Positions 18,629 to 26,901 of a stretch of 64,000 nt of DNA are shown piece after piece. The notes beneath the pieces were generated by a model. It was not told the DNA's origin, did no database searches, and worked only from the letters and a program-made list of their open reading frames with translations. The stretch lies in NCBI GenBank assembly GCA_024742475.1, contig JANSYI010000020.1, positions 108,605 through 172,604 of the forward strand, read 5' to 3'. The position numbers and the translations under genes are program-made. The stretch's first letter is position 1. Every line of letters begins with the position of its first letter. This DNA is from a bacterium (GTDB lineage Bacteria; Myxococcota_A; Polyangia; Nannocystales; Nannocystaceae).

Positions 18629-20680
18629 ATGAAGAAGTGGACGCGCTGGATGATGCTGCCCTTCGGTCTGGCCTTCGCGACGTGCGGGTCATCAACCGAG
18701 CCTGCCCATGACGCACACGAGTTTCCGCGCTCGTGCGAGGCCCCCCCGCGCCCGCCGATCGACGCGAGGGTTCGTTGGGAGAGGGCGTTCGAGCGCGTGC
18801 AGATCGAGGACGCGGTCAGCCTGGTCAAGGCGCCGGGGGAGCGGTGGTACGTGCTGGCCAAGACGGGGGTGATTCACGCCTTCGACGACCGGGCGGACGC
18901 GACGCCAGCTCCGTTCCTCGACCTGTCGGGGCGCATCGAGGAGGCCAGCGAGGCGGGGCTGCTCGGGCTCGCCTTCCCGGACGACTACGCGAGTACGGGG
19001 CGGTTCTTCGTGCACTACACCGCGCCCGGAGGCTCGGCGTTCCTGTCGCGGATCTCGGAGTTCTCTGCCAGCGGCCCGGTGGCTGACCCGGACAGCGAGC
19101 GGGTGGTGCTCGAGGTCGACCAACCCTTCGTCAACCACAACGGCGGCGACATCCACTTCGGTCCCGACGGGCACCTGTACTGGGCACTCGGCGACGGCGG
19201 AAGCGCGGGCGACCCCCGGGGCCACGGGCAAGATCTTCAGACCCTGCTGGGCTCGATCGTCCGCATCGACGTCTCGACCGACGCACCGGAGCCCTACGGC
19301 ATCCCCGAGGACAACCCGTTCGCGAGCGGCGGCGGCCTGCCCGAGATCTACGCGTGGGGCTTTCGCAACCCGTACCGCTGGTCGTTCGATCGCGAGACCG
19401 GGCAGATGTGGGTCGGTGACGTCGGCCAACACGCGTGGGAGGAGCTCAACCGCGTCGAGCGAGGCGGCAACTACGGCTGGAAGACCACCGAGGGCACCGA
19501 CTGCTTCGGCTCGGACCGCTGCGACGACGCGGATCTGCAGCCCCCCCACGCGCAGTACCGCAACACGGGCACCGCGTCGATCGTTGCGGGCTACGCCTAC
19601 CGCGGCGACCTGATCCCCGACCTGTCGGGCACGGTGCTCTACAGCGACTTCTACTTCGGCTCCGTGTTCGGCGTCCCCTCCGAGGGTGGTGACCCCGAGG
19701 TGCTCGGCGAAGGCGCCCGTGGCATCGCCGCGTGGGCCGAAGACGACGCCGGCGAGCTGTACGGCATCAACTACTTCGACGGTTCGGTCTACGCGCTGAG
19801 GCCCGCCGAGCCCTCGAACGAGCCCGATCGTTTCCCGCGCTCGATCCTGCAGACCGGCTGCGTCGACCCAACCGATCTGCACGCGCCCGGCCCCGGCGCC
19901 ATCGCCTACGACGTCAACCATCCGTTCTGGTCCGACGGCGCCGACAAGGAGCGCTTCATCGCCATGCCCGAAGGCAGCGCCGCCGCGGTTGGAGACGACG
20001 GCGACCTCGACCTGCCGACGGGGACGGTGCTCGTGAAGTCGTTCTTCGACAGCGCCGACCGCCCGATCGAGACGCGCCTGCTCGTCCGGCACGAGGACGA
20101 CGGATGGGCCGGCTACACCTGGGCCTGGAACGCCGAGGGCACCGACGCCACCTTCGTCGAGGAGACGCGCACCGAGACCGTCGATGGCGCGCCATGGGTG
20201 CTGCCCGGGCCTCGCGACTGCATGGCCTGCCACACCGGCGCCGCCGGCCGATCGCTGGGGCTCGAAGCCGGACAGCTCTCTGCGGAGAGCCTCGCCGCGC
20301 TCGTGCCCGACGCCCCCGAGGCCGTCGCCCTGCCAGCGCTCGACGCCGACGCGCCCCTCGAGCAGCGCGCCCGCGCCTACCTCCACGTCAACTGCTCGCC
20401 GTGCCACCGCGACGAAGGCACCGGCGGCCGAAGCAACCTCGACCTGCGCTACGACCTTCCCCTCGAAGACACCAACCTCTGCGGCTCGCCGCGCGCAGGC
20501 GACCTCGCGCTCGACGACCCCGCCATCGTCGTGCCAGGCGCGCCCGAGCGCTCCGTCCTGCTCGCGAGGCTGCACGCCGAGGGCAGCGCTCGCATGCCGC
20601 CTCTGGGTCGCACCCGCGCCGATACCGAAGGTGCCGCGGTGATCGCCGCGTGGATCGCCGACCTCGACGCGTGTCCTTGA
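18629..20680 (+). CDS. PQQ-type sugar dehydrogenase (GSDH) lipoprotein with C-terminal c-type haem region
   Basis: A 683-residue exported protein; signal ends LAFATC. Residues about 45-390 are a six-bladed propeller of the glucose/sorbosone dehydrogenase family (GLLGLAFPDDY, HNGGDIHFGPDGHLYWALGDGG, WGFRNPYRWSFD, GGNYGWKTTEG). Residues 410-683 carry two CxxCH haem sites, CMACH near 532 and CSPCH near 590, with the pattern of multi-domain oxidoreductases that pass electrons to a cytochrome c. It likely oxidises a sugar or alcohol in the periplasm or on the outer membrane. The last codons are repeated as a decayed copy at 21505. Divergent from the metal operon with 107 bp between. Confidence 0.92.
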   Translation: MKKWTRWMMLPFGLAFATCGSSTEPAHDAHEFPRSCEAPPRPPIDARVRWERAFERVQIEDAVSLVKAPGERWYVLAKTGVIHAFDDRADATPAPFLDLSGRIEEASEAGLLGLAFPDDYASTGRFFVHYTAPGGSAFLSRISEFSASGPVADPDSERVVLEVDQPFVNHNGGDIHFGPDGHLYWALGDGGSAGDPRGHGQDLQTLLGSIVRIDVSTDAPEPYGIPEDNPFASGGGLPEIYAWGFRNPYRWSFDRETGQMWVGDVGQHAWEELNRVERGGNYGWKTTEGTDCFGSDRCDDADLQPPHAQYRNTGTASIVAGYAYRGDLIPDLSGTVLYSDFYFGSVFGVPSEGGDPEVLGEGARGIAAWAEDDAGELYGINYFDGSVYALRPAEPSNEPDRFPRSILQTGCVDPTDLHAPGPGAIAYDVNHPFWSDGADKERFIAMPEGSAAAVGDDGDLDLPTGTVLVKSFFDSADRPIETRLLVRHEDDGWAGYTWAWNAEGTDATFVEETRTETVDGAPWVLPGPRDCMACHTGAAGRSLGLEAGQLSAESLAALVPDAPEAVALPALDADAPLEQRARAYLHVNCSPCHRDEGTGGRSNLDLRYDLPLEDTNLCGSPRAGDLALDDPAIVVPGAPERSVLLARLHAEGSARMPPLGRTRADTEGAAVIAAWIADLDACP

Positions 20681-20846
20681 TGCGGGGCTGGGATCGTGGG
20701 GGAGGCGGATCGCTCAGCACGACCGAACGTCCCGAATGCGGAAGTTGGAGCGGTCTGCGTCGAACACAGCGGCCCTAGACGTCCGCTTCGCGGAAGTTCC
20801 GCTGCTCTGAGTTCGTCGACGCTCGACTTTCGATAGGGTGTCGGCG

Positions 20847-21461
20847 ATGGCGTCACGTCGGGCCCCAGCGCAGCCAATCGGTCCACGGCGTTGGAGACGA
20901 GAAGCAGTCGGCCTTCTGCTCCTGATGGCGACATGCCGACCGTCCGACACCGTCGTAGAGGCTGAGCTCGACGAGGTCTTCGTCCTGACCGCCGACGCGC
21001 CTTCGGTGACGTTCGAAACGACCTACTGTCTCGAGGAACTCGTCTGGCAAACCGTCGCAGTCTCCGCCACCTTCTCGCTGAGGGTCGACGCGCCCGCGGG
21101 GAGGACGGCTACGCTCGGGCGCCTCGACGGTGACATCGACGAGAGCGGCGAGAGCGGCGAGAGCGGCGAGAGCGGCGAGAGCGAACCCGTGATGGACGGC
21201 ACGGGCGCCGTCTTCGGCAGCGGGCTCGCGACCGTTTCGCTCAACGACCTCGAGGATTGGTCGGGGGTGGGCCGCCGCTGCGCCGGGGCGGTGGTGCAGG
21301 TCTCATCGGACGACCTCACGGGCGACGAGGAGATCCGCTTGGAGCGGCCCCGCGTGCGGGTATCCGGACTCTCGCCCACGACGGCATGCGAGGAGTCGCT
21401 CACGAACGCGGACTCGTTCAGCGTCGAGTTGGCGCAACACAGCTCGTCCGAGGGCGACTGA
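20847..21461 (+). CDS. small secreted lipoprotein with Glu-Ser-Gly repeat; paralogue of the protein at 45086
   Basis: A 204-residue protein from ATG 20847 (a GTG at 20838 is possible). Basic N-terminus, then a signal ending LLMATC. VFVLTADAPSVTFETTYCL near residue 45 and RRCAGAVVQVS further on match VVLTADEPVAAFEVTLCM and ERCQTQVVQLS of the protein encoded at 45086-45616, so the two are paralogues with two conserved Cys. In between lies GES repeated four to five times. No known family. It is flanked by the 3' end of the PQQ-type dehydrogenase gene (166 bp upstream) and by a decayed copy of that end 43 bp downstream. Confidence 0.7.
   Translation: MASRRAPAQPIGPRRWRREAVGLLLLMATCRPSDTVVEAELDEVFVLTADAPSVTFETTYCLEELVWQTVAVSATFSLRVDAPAGRTATLGRLDGDIDESGESGESGESGESEPVMDGTGAVFGSGLATVSLNDLEDWSGVGRRCAGAVVQVSSDDLTGDEEIRLERPRVRVSGLSPTTACEESLTNADSFSVELAQHSSSEGD
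21141..21182 (+). repeat. 9-bp tandem repeat GAGAGCGGC
   Basis: Four perfect copies plus a partial fifth, in frame, encoding Glu-Ser-Gly units. The paralogue at 45086 has an acidic Ser/Thr-rich stretch at the same place but no exact repeat. Confidence 0.9.
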
Positions 21462-21504
21462 CACCCGACTGCCTCGCACACGGCCGCACCCTGCGAGACT
21501 CGAT

Positions 21505-21575
21505 CCCTGGGTCGCACCCGCGCCGACACCGACGCTGCGGCGGTAATGTACGCGCGAATCTCCGACCTCGACGCG
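21505..21575 (+). pseudogene. decayed copy of the 3' end of the PQQ-type dehydrogenase gene
   Basis: 71 bp align without gaps to 20601-20671, the end of the dehydrogenase gene, with 12 mismatches (about 83% identity, counted by hand). In the same frame it reads LGRTRADTDAAAVMYARISDLDA against LGRTRADTEGAAVIAAWIADLDA. The GGGATCGTG downstream of the intact stop is also found again just after the copy. It is a direct repeat about 900 bp from the original, with the small lipoprotein gene between. Confidence 0.8.
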
Positions 21576-21627
21576 CGCCTGGGATCGTGTGGCGCCGCGG
21601 CGAATCGCGGCGCTACACTTCTCGGGC

Positions 21628-22713
21628 ATGTATCTGACGCACGCGCAGCTGTTCGGTGTCACGCCGTTTGGCACGGTGGACGTGCCGTTCTGCGACATCG
21701 ACGGAGAACCGCGCATGGTGTCGGTGCTTCATGGCGGCGGCGGCGTCGGCAAGACGACGTTGCTTCGCGTGCTCTCGGCCACGCGCCCCGGTCACGCGGT
21801 GGCGCTGCTGGGGCGCTCGATGCCCGGCGCGACCGCGCCCGCCCAGGCGATGTGTCACTGGCACCTGGGCGACGACGACCCCGACCGGCCGCACCCGCTC
21901 GTCGTGTGCACGCCCAACATGCGGCACCACGGCGAGGAGACCGACTCCGTCCTGCAGCGGCGGGAGCAGGCGATGTTCGACAAGCAGGCGAAGGAGCGTG
22001 GCGGCTTCGTGTTCTGTGTCGTCCCCGCCAGCCGATGGTTCTCGCCCCAGGCGGTTTCGCTGCACGCCCCGCTGCGCACCGCGGCCCACTACGACGTCAA
22101 GACCTCGTCCAACTTCGACGACGCGTCGCGCTCGGAGAGCACGCGAGACACCAAGCTCGCAATAGCCTACGCCGAGGTGTCGGCCGCCGTGGCTCCCAAG
22201 ACGCAGCGCGAGCGAAACCGGCTGCGCGAGACGAGCAGCCGCCCCTGGGACACCCGCATCCTGGGCAACGCCATGCGCGATGCCATCGGCGCCGTGCTCG
22301 ACCTGGTGGGCTACGGATACGAGGGCGTCGACCCGGTCTCGCTCGAGCCCTCGTTCACCACCCCCTCGGGCGACGTCTCGATCTTCGACCGCCTGCCGAC
22401 CCACGTGCGCCACCTGCTCACCATCGCCGCGATGCCCATTCGCACGCTGTGGGCCGCCTATCCCGGCCAAGACCCGCGAACCTCTCCGGGCGTCATCGCG
22501 ATCGACGAGGTGGACCTCCATCAGCCGCCCGAGGTCGCGTGCGAGCTCATCCCGACTCTGCGCAGCGCCCTCCCCCGGGCGCAGTGGATCGTGACCACCG
22601 CCAGCGCGGAGGTTGCAGCGAGCGTCGACGCCTCCGCCCTGCTGTCCTTGCGCCGCATGCCCGAGGAAGACACCGTCGAGCTCTTCGAGGGGTCGTTCGC
22701 GCAGCTGCACTGA
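21628..22713 (+). CDS. AAA-type ATPase (ABC-like ATP-binding protein), unknown role
   Basis: A 361-residue cytoplasmic protein from ATG 21628. It opens with YLTHAQLFGVTPFGTVDVPF, the strand pattern of ABC/SMC-like AAA ATPases, then Walker A GGGGVGKTT at 36-44 and Walker B VIAIDEVD at 289-296 with a HQPPEVA stretch after it. The middle (about 100-260) lacks a coiled-coil arm and has no recognised domain. No nuclease domain is fused. The HKD protein gene follows 44 bp downstream on the same strand, so they may share a transcript, but no system type can be assigned from the pair. Confidence 0.8.
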   Translation: MYLTHAQLFGVTPFGTVDVPFCDIDGEPRMVSVLHGGGGVGKTTLLRVLSATRPGHAVALLGRSMPGATAPAQAMCHWHLGDDDPDRPHPLVVCTPNMRHHGEETDSVLQRREQAMFDKQAKERGGFVFCVVPASRWFSPQAVSLHAPLRTAAHYDVKTSSNFDDASRSESTRDTKLAIAYAEVSAAVAPKTQRERNRLRETSSRPWDTRILGNAMRDAIGAVLDLVGYGYEGVDPVSLEPSFTTPSGDVSIFDRLPTHVRHLLTIAAMPIRTLWAAYPGQDPRTSPGVIAIDEVDLHQPPEVACELIPTLRSALPRAQWIVTTASAEVAASVDASALLSLRRMPEEDTVELFEGSFAQLH

Positions 22714-22757
22714 CGCGTTTTTCCCCGCTCGAGGCCGTCGCCGCTTAGAATGCCAAC

Positions 22758-24908
22758 GTGAGCGACGGCGAGTTCTCTCTGCTCGACCGCGCGCGCGAGG
22801 TCCTCGCGACGCTCCGCGAGTCGAAGGCGACCGACGACTCGACCTCCATGCCCGCGGTCGTCGCTCGACAGGTCGCCGAGTCGCTCGCTCGCTGGCAAGG
22901 GAGCGCTTCGGTGCGCCGCTTCCTGGGTGTGCCCACCGGTCGCGACGTCCTGGCCGCAGCGGACTCCGCGGTGTGGCTCGAAGCCAAGGTCGGCCCGATC
23001 GTGCACATGGGCGCCGCGCAGGTTCGCTTCACAACGGGGGAGCGGGTGCTCGGCACGTGCCGGCTCGAGGAGCACGGGCCCTGCGGCATCGAGGTCGAGT
23101 TCGACGCGCCCGGCCGACACACGGTGCTGCTCGAGCCACTCGACCCCACGGGCGCCAGCCTCGGTCCACCCGGCGTTGCTGGCGAGCTGGTCGTCTACAT
23201 CGCGTCGAGCGACGCCGTCGTCGGTGTCGACGCCCGCCTCGCGCTGCAGCCCGACGGTCTTCTCATCGCTGCGGTGCGGCAGCTCGAGCTCGCAGGCGTG
23301 CAGGTGTTCTACTTCGACCTCGCGCCCGAGGACCGCACCGTGCTCATTCGCGCCGCGATCGAGCTGCACGGCCTTCCCGACGGCGCCGTGCTCACTCACC
23401 CCGACCACGTCCGCGACATCGAACCGGGCAGCGCCGACTTCAGCCACGTCTTCGGGCTCACCGCCGTCCGTCGACTCCGCGCCAGCGGCGTCCCGGTGGT
23501 CGCGGGCATCAGCGAGCTCCCCGTGCCCGGCCCCGAGCCCCACACCGTCGGCGTGCTGTGCCCCGGCGACGTCACGCCGACCAAGATCGAGTCCCTGCAG
23601 GACGAAGCCAAGGCGTTCGTCACGGCCCGCGAGGTGGCCGACGCCTTGACCTGGCGACTCGACCAAGCCACCGAGACCCGCCTCGTGCCCGGAAACCGGC
23701 TCACCCCCGAGTTCGACAACCGACTCGCCCGGCACAGGCTGTTCGCGCTCGTCGACGAGGCCGAGCGGTCGATTCACCTGCAGACGTACATCTTTCGGGA
23801 GGGGCAGGTCTCCAACGCGCTCGTGGTCCGCCTGGTCCGGCGTGCACGGCAGGGCGTGCGCGTGCGCGTCATCGTCGACGCGCTCTACTCGGGGGAGCAG
23901 GTGCTGGGCCGCAAGAACCCGCTGGTCGAGAGTCTCTCGCTCGAGCCCAACATTGACGTGGTCGTAGGGTCCCCCATCGGGCTCGGCCAACCGCTCGACA
24001 GCGTGAAGCTCAAGCAACGCGACCACCGCAAGCTTCTGGTCGTCGACGGCCGCGTCGGCTTCGTCACCGGCAGGAACATCTCCGACGCGTACTATCGCGG
24101 GTTCGACGAGACGCCGATACACCACCACACCGCCCACGAGCACATCCCGTGGCTCGACGCCCACGTCGAGGTGGAAGGTCCGCTCATCGAGGAGCTGCAG
24201 CGCACCTTCGCCCAGGCGTGGTCGACCTACGGCGGAGCCGACCACCCCGACCTCGGCCCCGAGCCGCAAGCGGTCCGTGGCAGCAGCGCAGCACGCCTCG
24301 TCGTGCACAACGGGCTGCGCGACGCCAACGGCATGCTGCAGTACGAGGCGATGCTCGACGCCGCCCGGAAGCACGTCTACATCGTCAACGACTTCCCCAT
24401 CGTGCCCTCGTTGGCCTCGGCGATGCACCGCGCCCTCGCGCGGGGCGTCCGGCTGGTTCTGCTCACCGGCAACGCCGTCGCCCGCCGAGCCGACGGCACC
24501 TTCTTTCCGGGCCCGGTCTACCGCGAGCTGTTCGAACACATGGTCAAGCAGCGGCTCGAGCCCCTCATTCGACGCGGCGCCGAGGTCTTCGAGTACGTCG
24601 TCCCGCCCCACCCGACGATCGTCCCGCACGGTGGAGTGGTCCGCCCCTACGTGCACGGCAAGGTGATGTCCTGCGACGCAAGTGTGTCGAGCATCGGCTC
24701 GGCCAACCTCGACGCCACCGCGAGCTATTGGGAGCACGAGGCCAACGTCGTCGTGCAGGACGTTGCATTCGCCGCGGCGCTCGAACGCCAGCTCGAGGAG
24801 ATGCTCCAGCAGGCGCACCCCATCGACCTCGAGTCGGACTACTGGAAGCGCGAGCGCTCCAAGCGGGCGATCGTCGCAAAGCTATGGCCCTCGGCCTTCT
24901 ACTCTTGA
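22758..24908 (+). CDS. phospholipase D/cardiolipin synthase-family protein
   Basis: A 716-residue protein from GTG 22758. The C-terminal half has two complete HKD motifs: HRKLLVVD at 423-430, followed by GFVTGRN, and HGKVMSCD near residue 635, followed by IGSANLD. Both therefore keep the His, Lys and Asp needed for phosphatidyl transfer. The N-terminal 300 residues form a separate alpha/beta region I do not recognise (VVYIASSDAVVGVDARL, VQVFYFDLAPEDRTV). No signal peptide or membrane segment is seen, so the enzyme is cytoplasmic or peripheral. Likely acts on phospholipids; a nuclease role cannot be excluded. Lies 44 bp after the ATPase gene. Confidence 0.88.
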   Translation: MSDGEFSLLDRAREVLATLRESKATDDSTSMPAVVARQVAESLARWQGSASVRRFLGVPTGRDVLAAADSAVWLEAKVGPIVHMGAAQVRFTTGERVLGTCRLEEHGPCGIEVEFDAPGRHTVLLEPLDPTGASLGPPGVAGELVVYIASSDAVVGVDARLALQPDGLLIAAVRQLELAGVQVFYFDLAPEDRTVLIRAAIELHGLPDGAVLTHPDHVRDIEPGSADFSHVFGLTAVRRLRASGVPVVAGISELPVPGPEPHTVGVLCPGDVTPTKIESLQDEAKAFVTAREVADALTWRLDQATETRLVPGNRLTPEFDNRLARHRLFALVDEAERSIHLQTYIFREGQVSNALVVRLVRRARQGVRVRVIVDALYSGEQVLGRKNPLVESLSLEPNIDVVVGSPIGLGQPLDSVKLKQRDHRKLLVVDGRVGFVTGRNISDAYYRGFDETPIHHHTAHEHIPWLDAHVEVEGPLIEELQRTFAQAWSTYGGADHPDLGPEPQAVRGSSAARLVVHNGLRDANGMLQYEAMLDAARKHVYIVNDFPIVPSLASAMHRALARGVRLVLLTGNAVARRADGTFFPGPVYRELFEHMVKQRLEPLIRRGAEVFEYVVPPHPTIVPHGGVVRPYVHGKVMSCDASVSSIGSANLDATASYWEHEANVVVQDVAFAAALERQLEEMLQQAHPIDLESDYWKRERSKRAIVAKLWPSAFYS

Positions 24909-24942
24909 GCCCACGCCGTCCGCTCGGGCACCATTGCGCCCG

Positions 24943-25263
24943 ATGAGCGAAGTGCCGCCGACCGTTCGCATGCGTTTGTGCATGGAGGACATCCTCCGCA
25001 AGCGGGTGCCGCTCTTCGACGGTGTGCAGCGGCTCTTGGCGCTGGCCGAAGAAGTCCCCCAGCTCGCAGGCGACCGTGACGTGCGGGCGCTGACCGAGCT
25101 GCTCGGGACCGTCGACCACCTCGCGATCGGTCCGGCCCGCGAGCACTGGGAGCGCGAAGCCCTGCACCGACAGGATCGCGAGCTGCTCGAGCTCGAACGA
25201 CGGCACGCCGATGGCGTCTCGTACGCGTGTCGGCGCCTCACGCAGACCTTGGACCGCCTCTGA
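24943..25263 (+). CDS. small helical protein, unknown
   Basis: 106 residues from ATG 24943, rich in Glu, Arg and Leu and predicted to be all helical (EDILRKRVPLFDGVQRLLAL, HWEREALHRQDRELLELERR). No family recognised, no signal or membrane segment. It lies 34 bp after the HKD protein gene on the same strand and is probably co-transcribed. The clean third-position G/C bias of the frame supports coding. Confidence 0.6.
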   Translation: MSEVPPTVRMRLCMEDILRKRVPLFDGVQRLLALAEEVPQLAGDRDVRALTELLGTVDHLAIGPAREHWEREALHRQDRELLELERRHADGVSYACRRLTQTLDRL

Positions 25264-25552
25264 TCCGGGCTCGGAGAATAGAGCCCACGAAGGCGTGATC
25301 CAAACCCTGGGTCGCTTCTCTCGTCCGCAGCCTGTTGTTCGACCCGTTGAGAGCGGCGCAGGCTCGAGCGGCGAAGGCGGTTCGAGCGGGGGCGCGCCGA
25401 CCGACGACACGGTGGCGGTGACTCGCTCGGCGAAGACATCGGTGACGACGAAGTACCTTCGTCGGTGGGCCCAGTCCAGATCTTGGCTCCATGGGCCAGC
25501 AGCGGCGACTGGCTGGTCGGGTGTGGTCCGGGGCTTGCACCGACCCACCTCG

Positions 25553-25849
25553 ATGTCCCAGGACCGGAACAAACGCGTCTCCATCGCGATCGAATCCGAC
25601 GACGGCGCCGCCTTGTGCGGATTTCACACCAACGCGCCGCTGGCACACGCGACCAGCCTGTTCGCACGCTCCATCGCCCGACTACGCCGGCGCGGCACCG
25701 CTCGCGTCACGTCGATCGTGGTCAGCGTCGAGGGCCGGTCCGAGCAGTTCCTCTCGTTTCAGCAGGCCGAGCGGGGCCTCGCCCGCATGCACCGCGACAC
25801 CCCGTTCCGACCGACCGCCAAGCCGCCTCAGCCCAACTCGACCCGATGA
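25553..25849 (+). CDS. small basic protein, unknown (weakly supported)
   Basis: 98 residues from ATG 25553: RVSIAIESDDGAALCGFHTN, then two basic helices and a Pro-rich end. The frame shows reasonable codon bias but no family match; the opposite strand is also open here. The 289 bp before it (25264-25552) holds no gene I can support on either strand. Confidence 0.45.
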   Translation: MSQDRNKRVSIAIESDDGAALCGFHTNAPLAHATSLFARSIARLRRRGTARVTSIVVSVEGRSEQFLSFQQAERGLARMHRDTPFRPTAKPPQPNSTR

Positions 25850-25879
25850 GGCAAATGGCCCCGGGTGGCCGCGCGACGC

Positions 25880-26866
25880 TCACGGCTCGAAGCGCACGTG
25901 GAAGTGGTTGGTGTGTCCCCGCCAATGGCGAATCACACCCCGGCTCGCCGCCGAGCCGCCGGGGTACTGGAAGAGCGCATCGAGGCGGCCCTGCTCGACG
26001 CCCTGCTGCTTGGCATAGTCGTAGAGGATCCGCTGGAGGCCGTAGTCGACGAAGATGTAGCGGACGCGCTCGGTCGACAAGAACGCGTCGAGGAGAGCCC
26101 AGGTCCGAACGACGTCGAGCCGGCCTCGCGTGGCGGTGACGAAGCGGACCGTGTCGGCCCCGTCGCCTCGAAGCACGTAGCCGACGTCGACATCGCGTCC
26201 GTCTCGATGCGAAAGGTGCGGCGGAAACGGGCCGCCGCTCTTGAGGCTGATGTCGCCGACGTGCACGGAAGGCCCCGCGAGACCTCGGTCGAGGTAGCCC
26301 TTCACGGCCGCGCGAATGGCCGCGACCGTTCGAGGAGTGCCCCACGCATGCGCCGCTCGCTTGACCACGTAGCCCGGCCCCGGCTGGAGCTGGATTGCGT
26401 CGTCCATCGAGTTGGCGCGCGCGTCGAAGTCGACGAAGTCGGGATAGAACACCTCGCGCCCGGTCATCGAGACCGGCTCCTGCGGGAAGTCGAGCCGTTC
26501 GTCCTCGCCGCCGTTGCGCAAGACGACCGTGTCCTTTTGCACCGCAGCGATCGTGACGCCGGGCCGCACGGCATCACCGACGGCGTAGGTGGTGATCGAG
26601 GCCCGCTCTTCGTCGCGCACGGTCGCCCGGCTCCGCGTGGGGTCCTCCGAGACCATCGTCGCCATGAGCACCAGGGGGAGATCGGTGGGCGCGATGGCGG
26701 GCACGTCGTCGGCCTCGACCGCGACGACCTCGGCGTTGGGCCCGCCCACGTCGGGAGGTGCCGCGGGAGGCGCCTCGATCGGGTCGGACGACTCCCCCTT
26801 GCATCCGCACAGCACGAGCGCGATCAGGATCGGGAGGCCGCGCGACACCCTGACATGGTGCGCCAT
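25880..26866 (-). CDS. MepA-like LAS-family murein endopeptidase lipoprotein
   Basis: A 328-residue protein from ATG 26866 with signal ending LVLCGC. The C-terminal 170 residues match the penicillin-insensitive murein endopeptidase (LAS metallopeptidase) fold: HLSHRDGRDVDVGY supplies the HxxxD zinc ligands and the final HTNHFHVRF supplies HxH. Residues about 60-120 (VGDAVRPGVTIAAVQKDTVV) resemble the small beta domain of GspC-type secretion proteins. It probably cuts peptide cross-links in peptidoglycan. Last gene of a minus-strand series after the two propeller proteins, 35 bp downstream of the second one. Confidence 0.82.
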   Translation of the reverse strand: MAHHVRVSRGLPILIALVLCGCKGESSDPIEAPPAAPPDVGGPNAEVVAVEADDVPAIAPTDLPLVLMATMVSEDPTRSRATVRDEERASITTYAVGDAVRPGVTIAAVQKDTVVLRNGGEDERLDFPQEPVSMTGREVFYPDFVDFDARANSMDDAIQLQPGPGYVVKRAAHAWGTPRTVAAIRAAVKGYLDRGLAGPSVHVGDISLKSGGPFPPHLSHRDGRDVDVGYVLRGDGADTVRFVTATRGRLDVVRTWALLDAFLSTERVRYIFVDYGLQRILYDYAKQQGVEQGRLDALFQYPGGSAASRGVIRHWRGHTNHFHVRFEP

Positions 26867-26901
26867 GCAGAGGCGCAGCGCGATCGGGAATCGGTGGGGC
26901 T

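Noticed and set aside
21628..24908. ATPase plus HKD protein as a phage-defence pair
   Set aside because: The HKD protein looks like a phospholipid enzyme with an extra N-terminal domain, the ATPase has no nuclease or sensor fusion, and no other defence gene is near.
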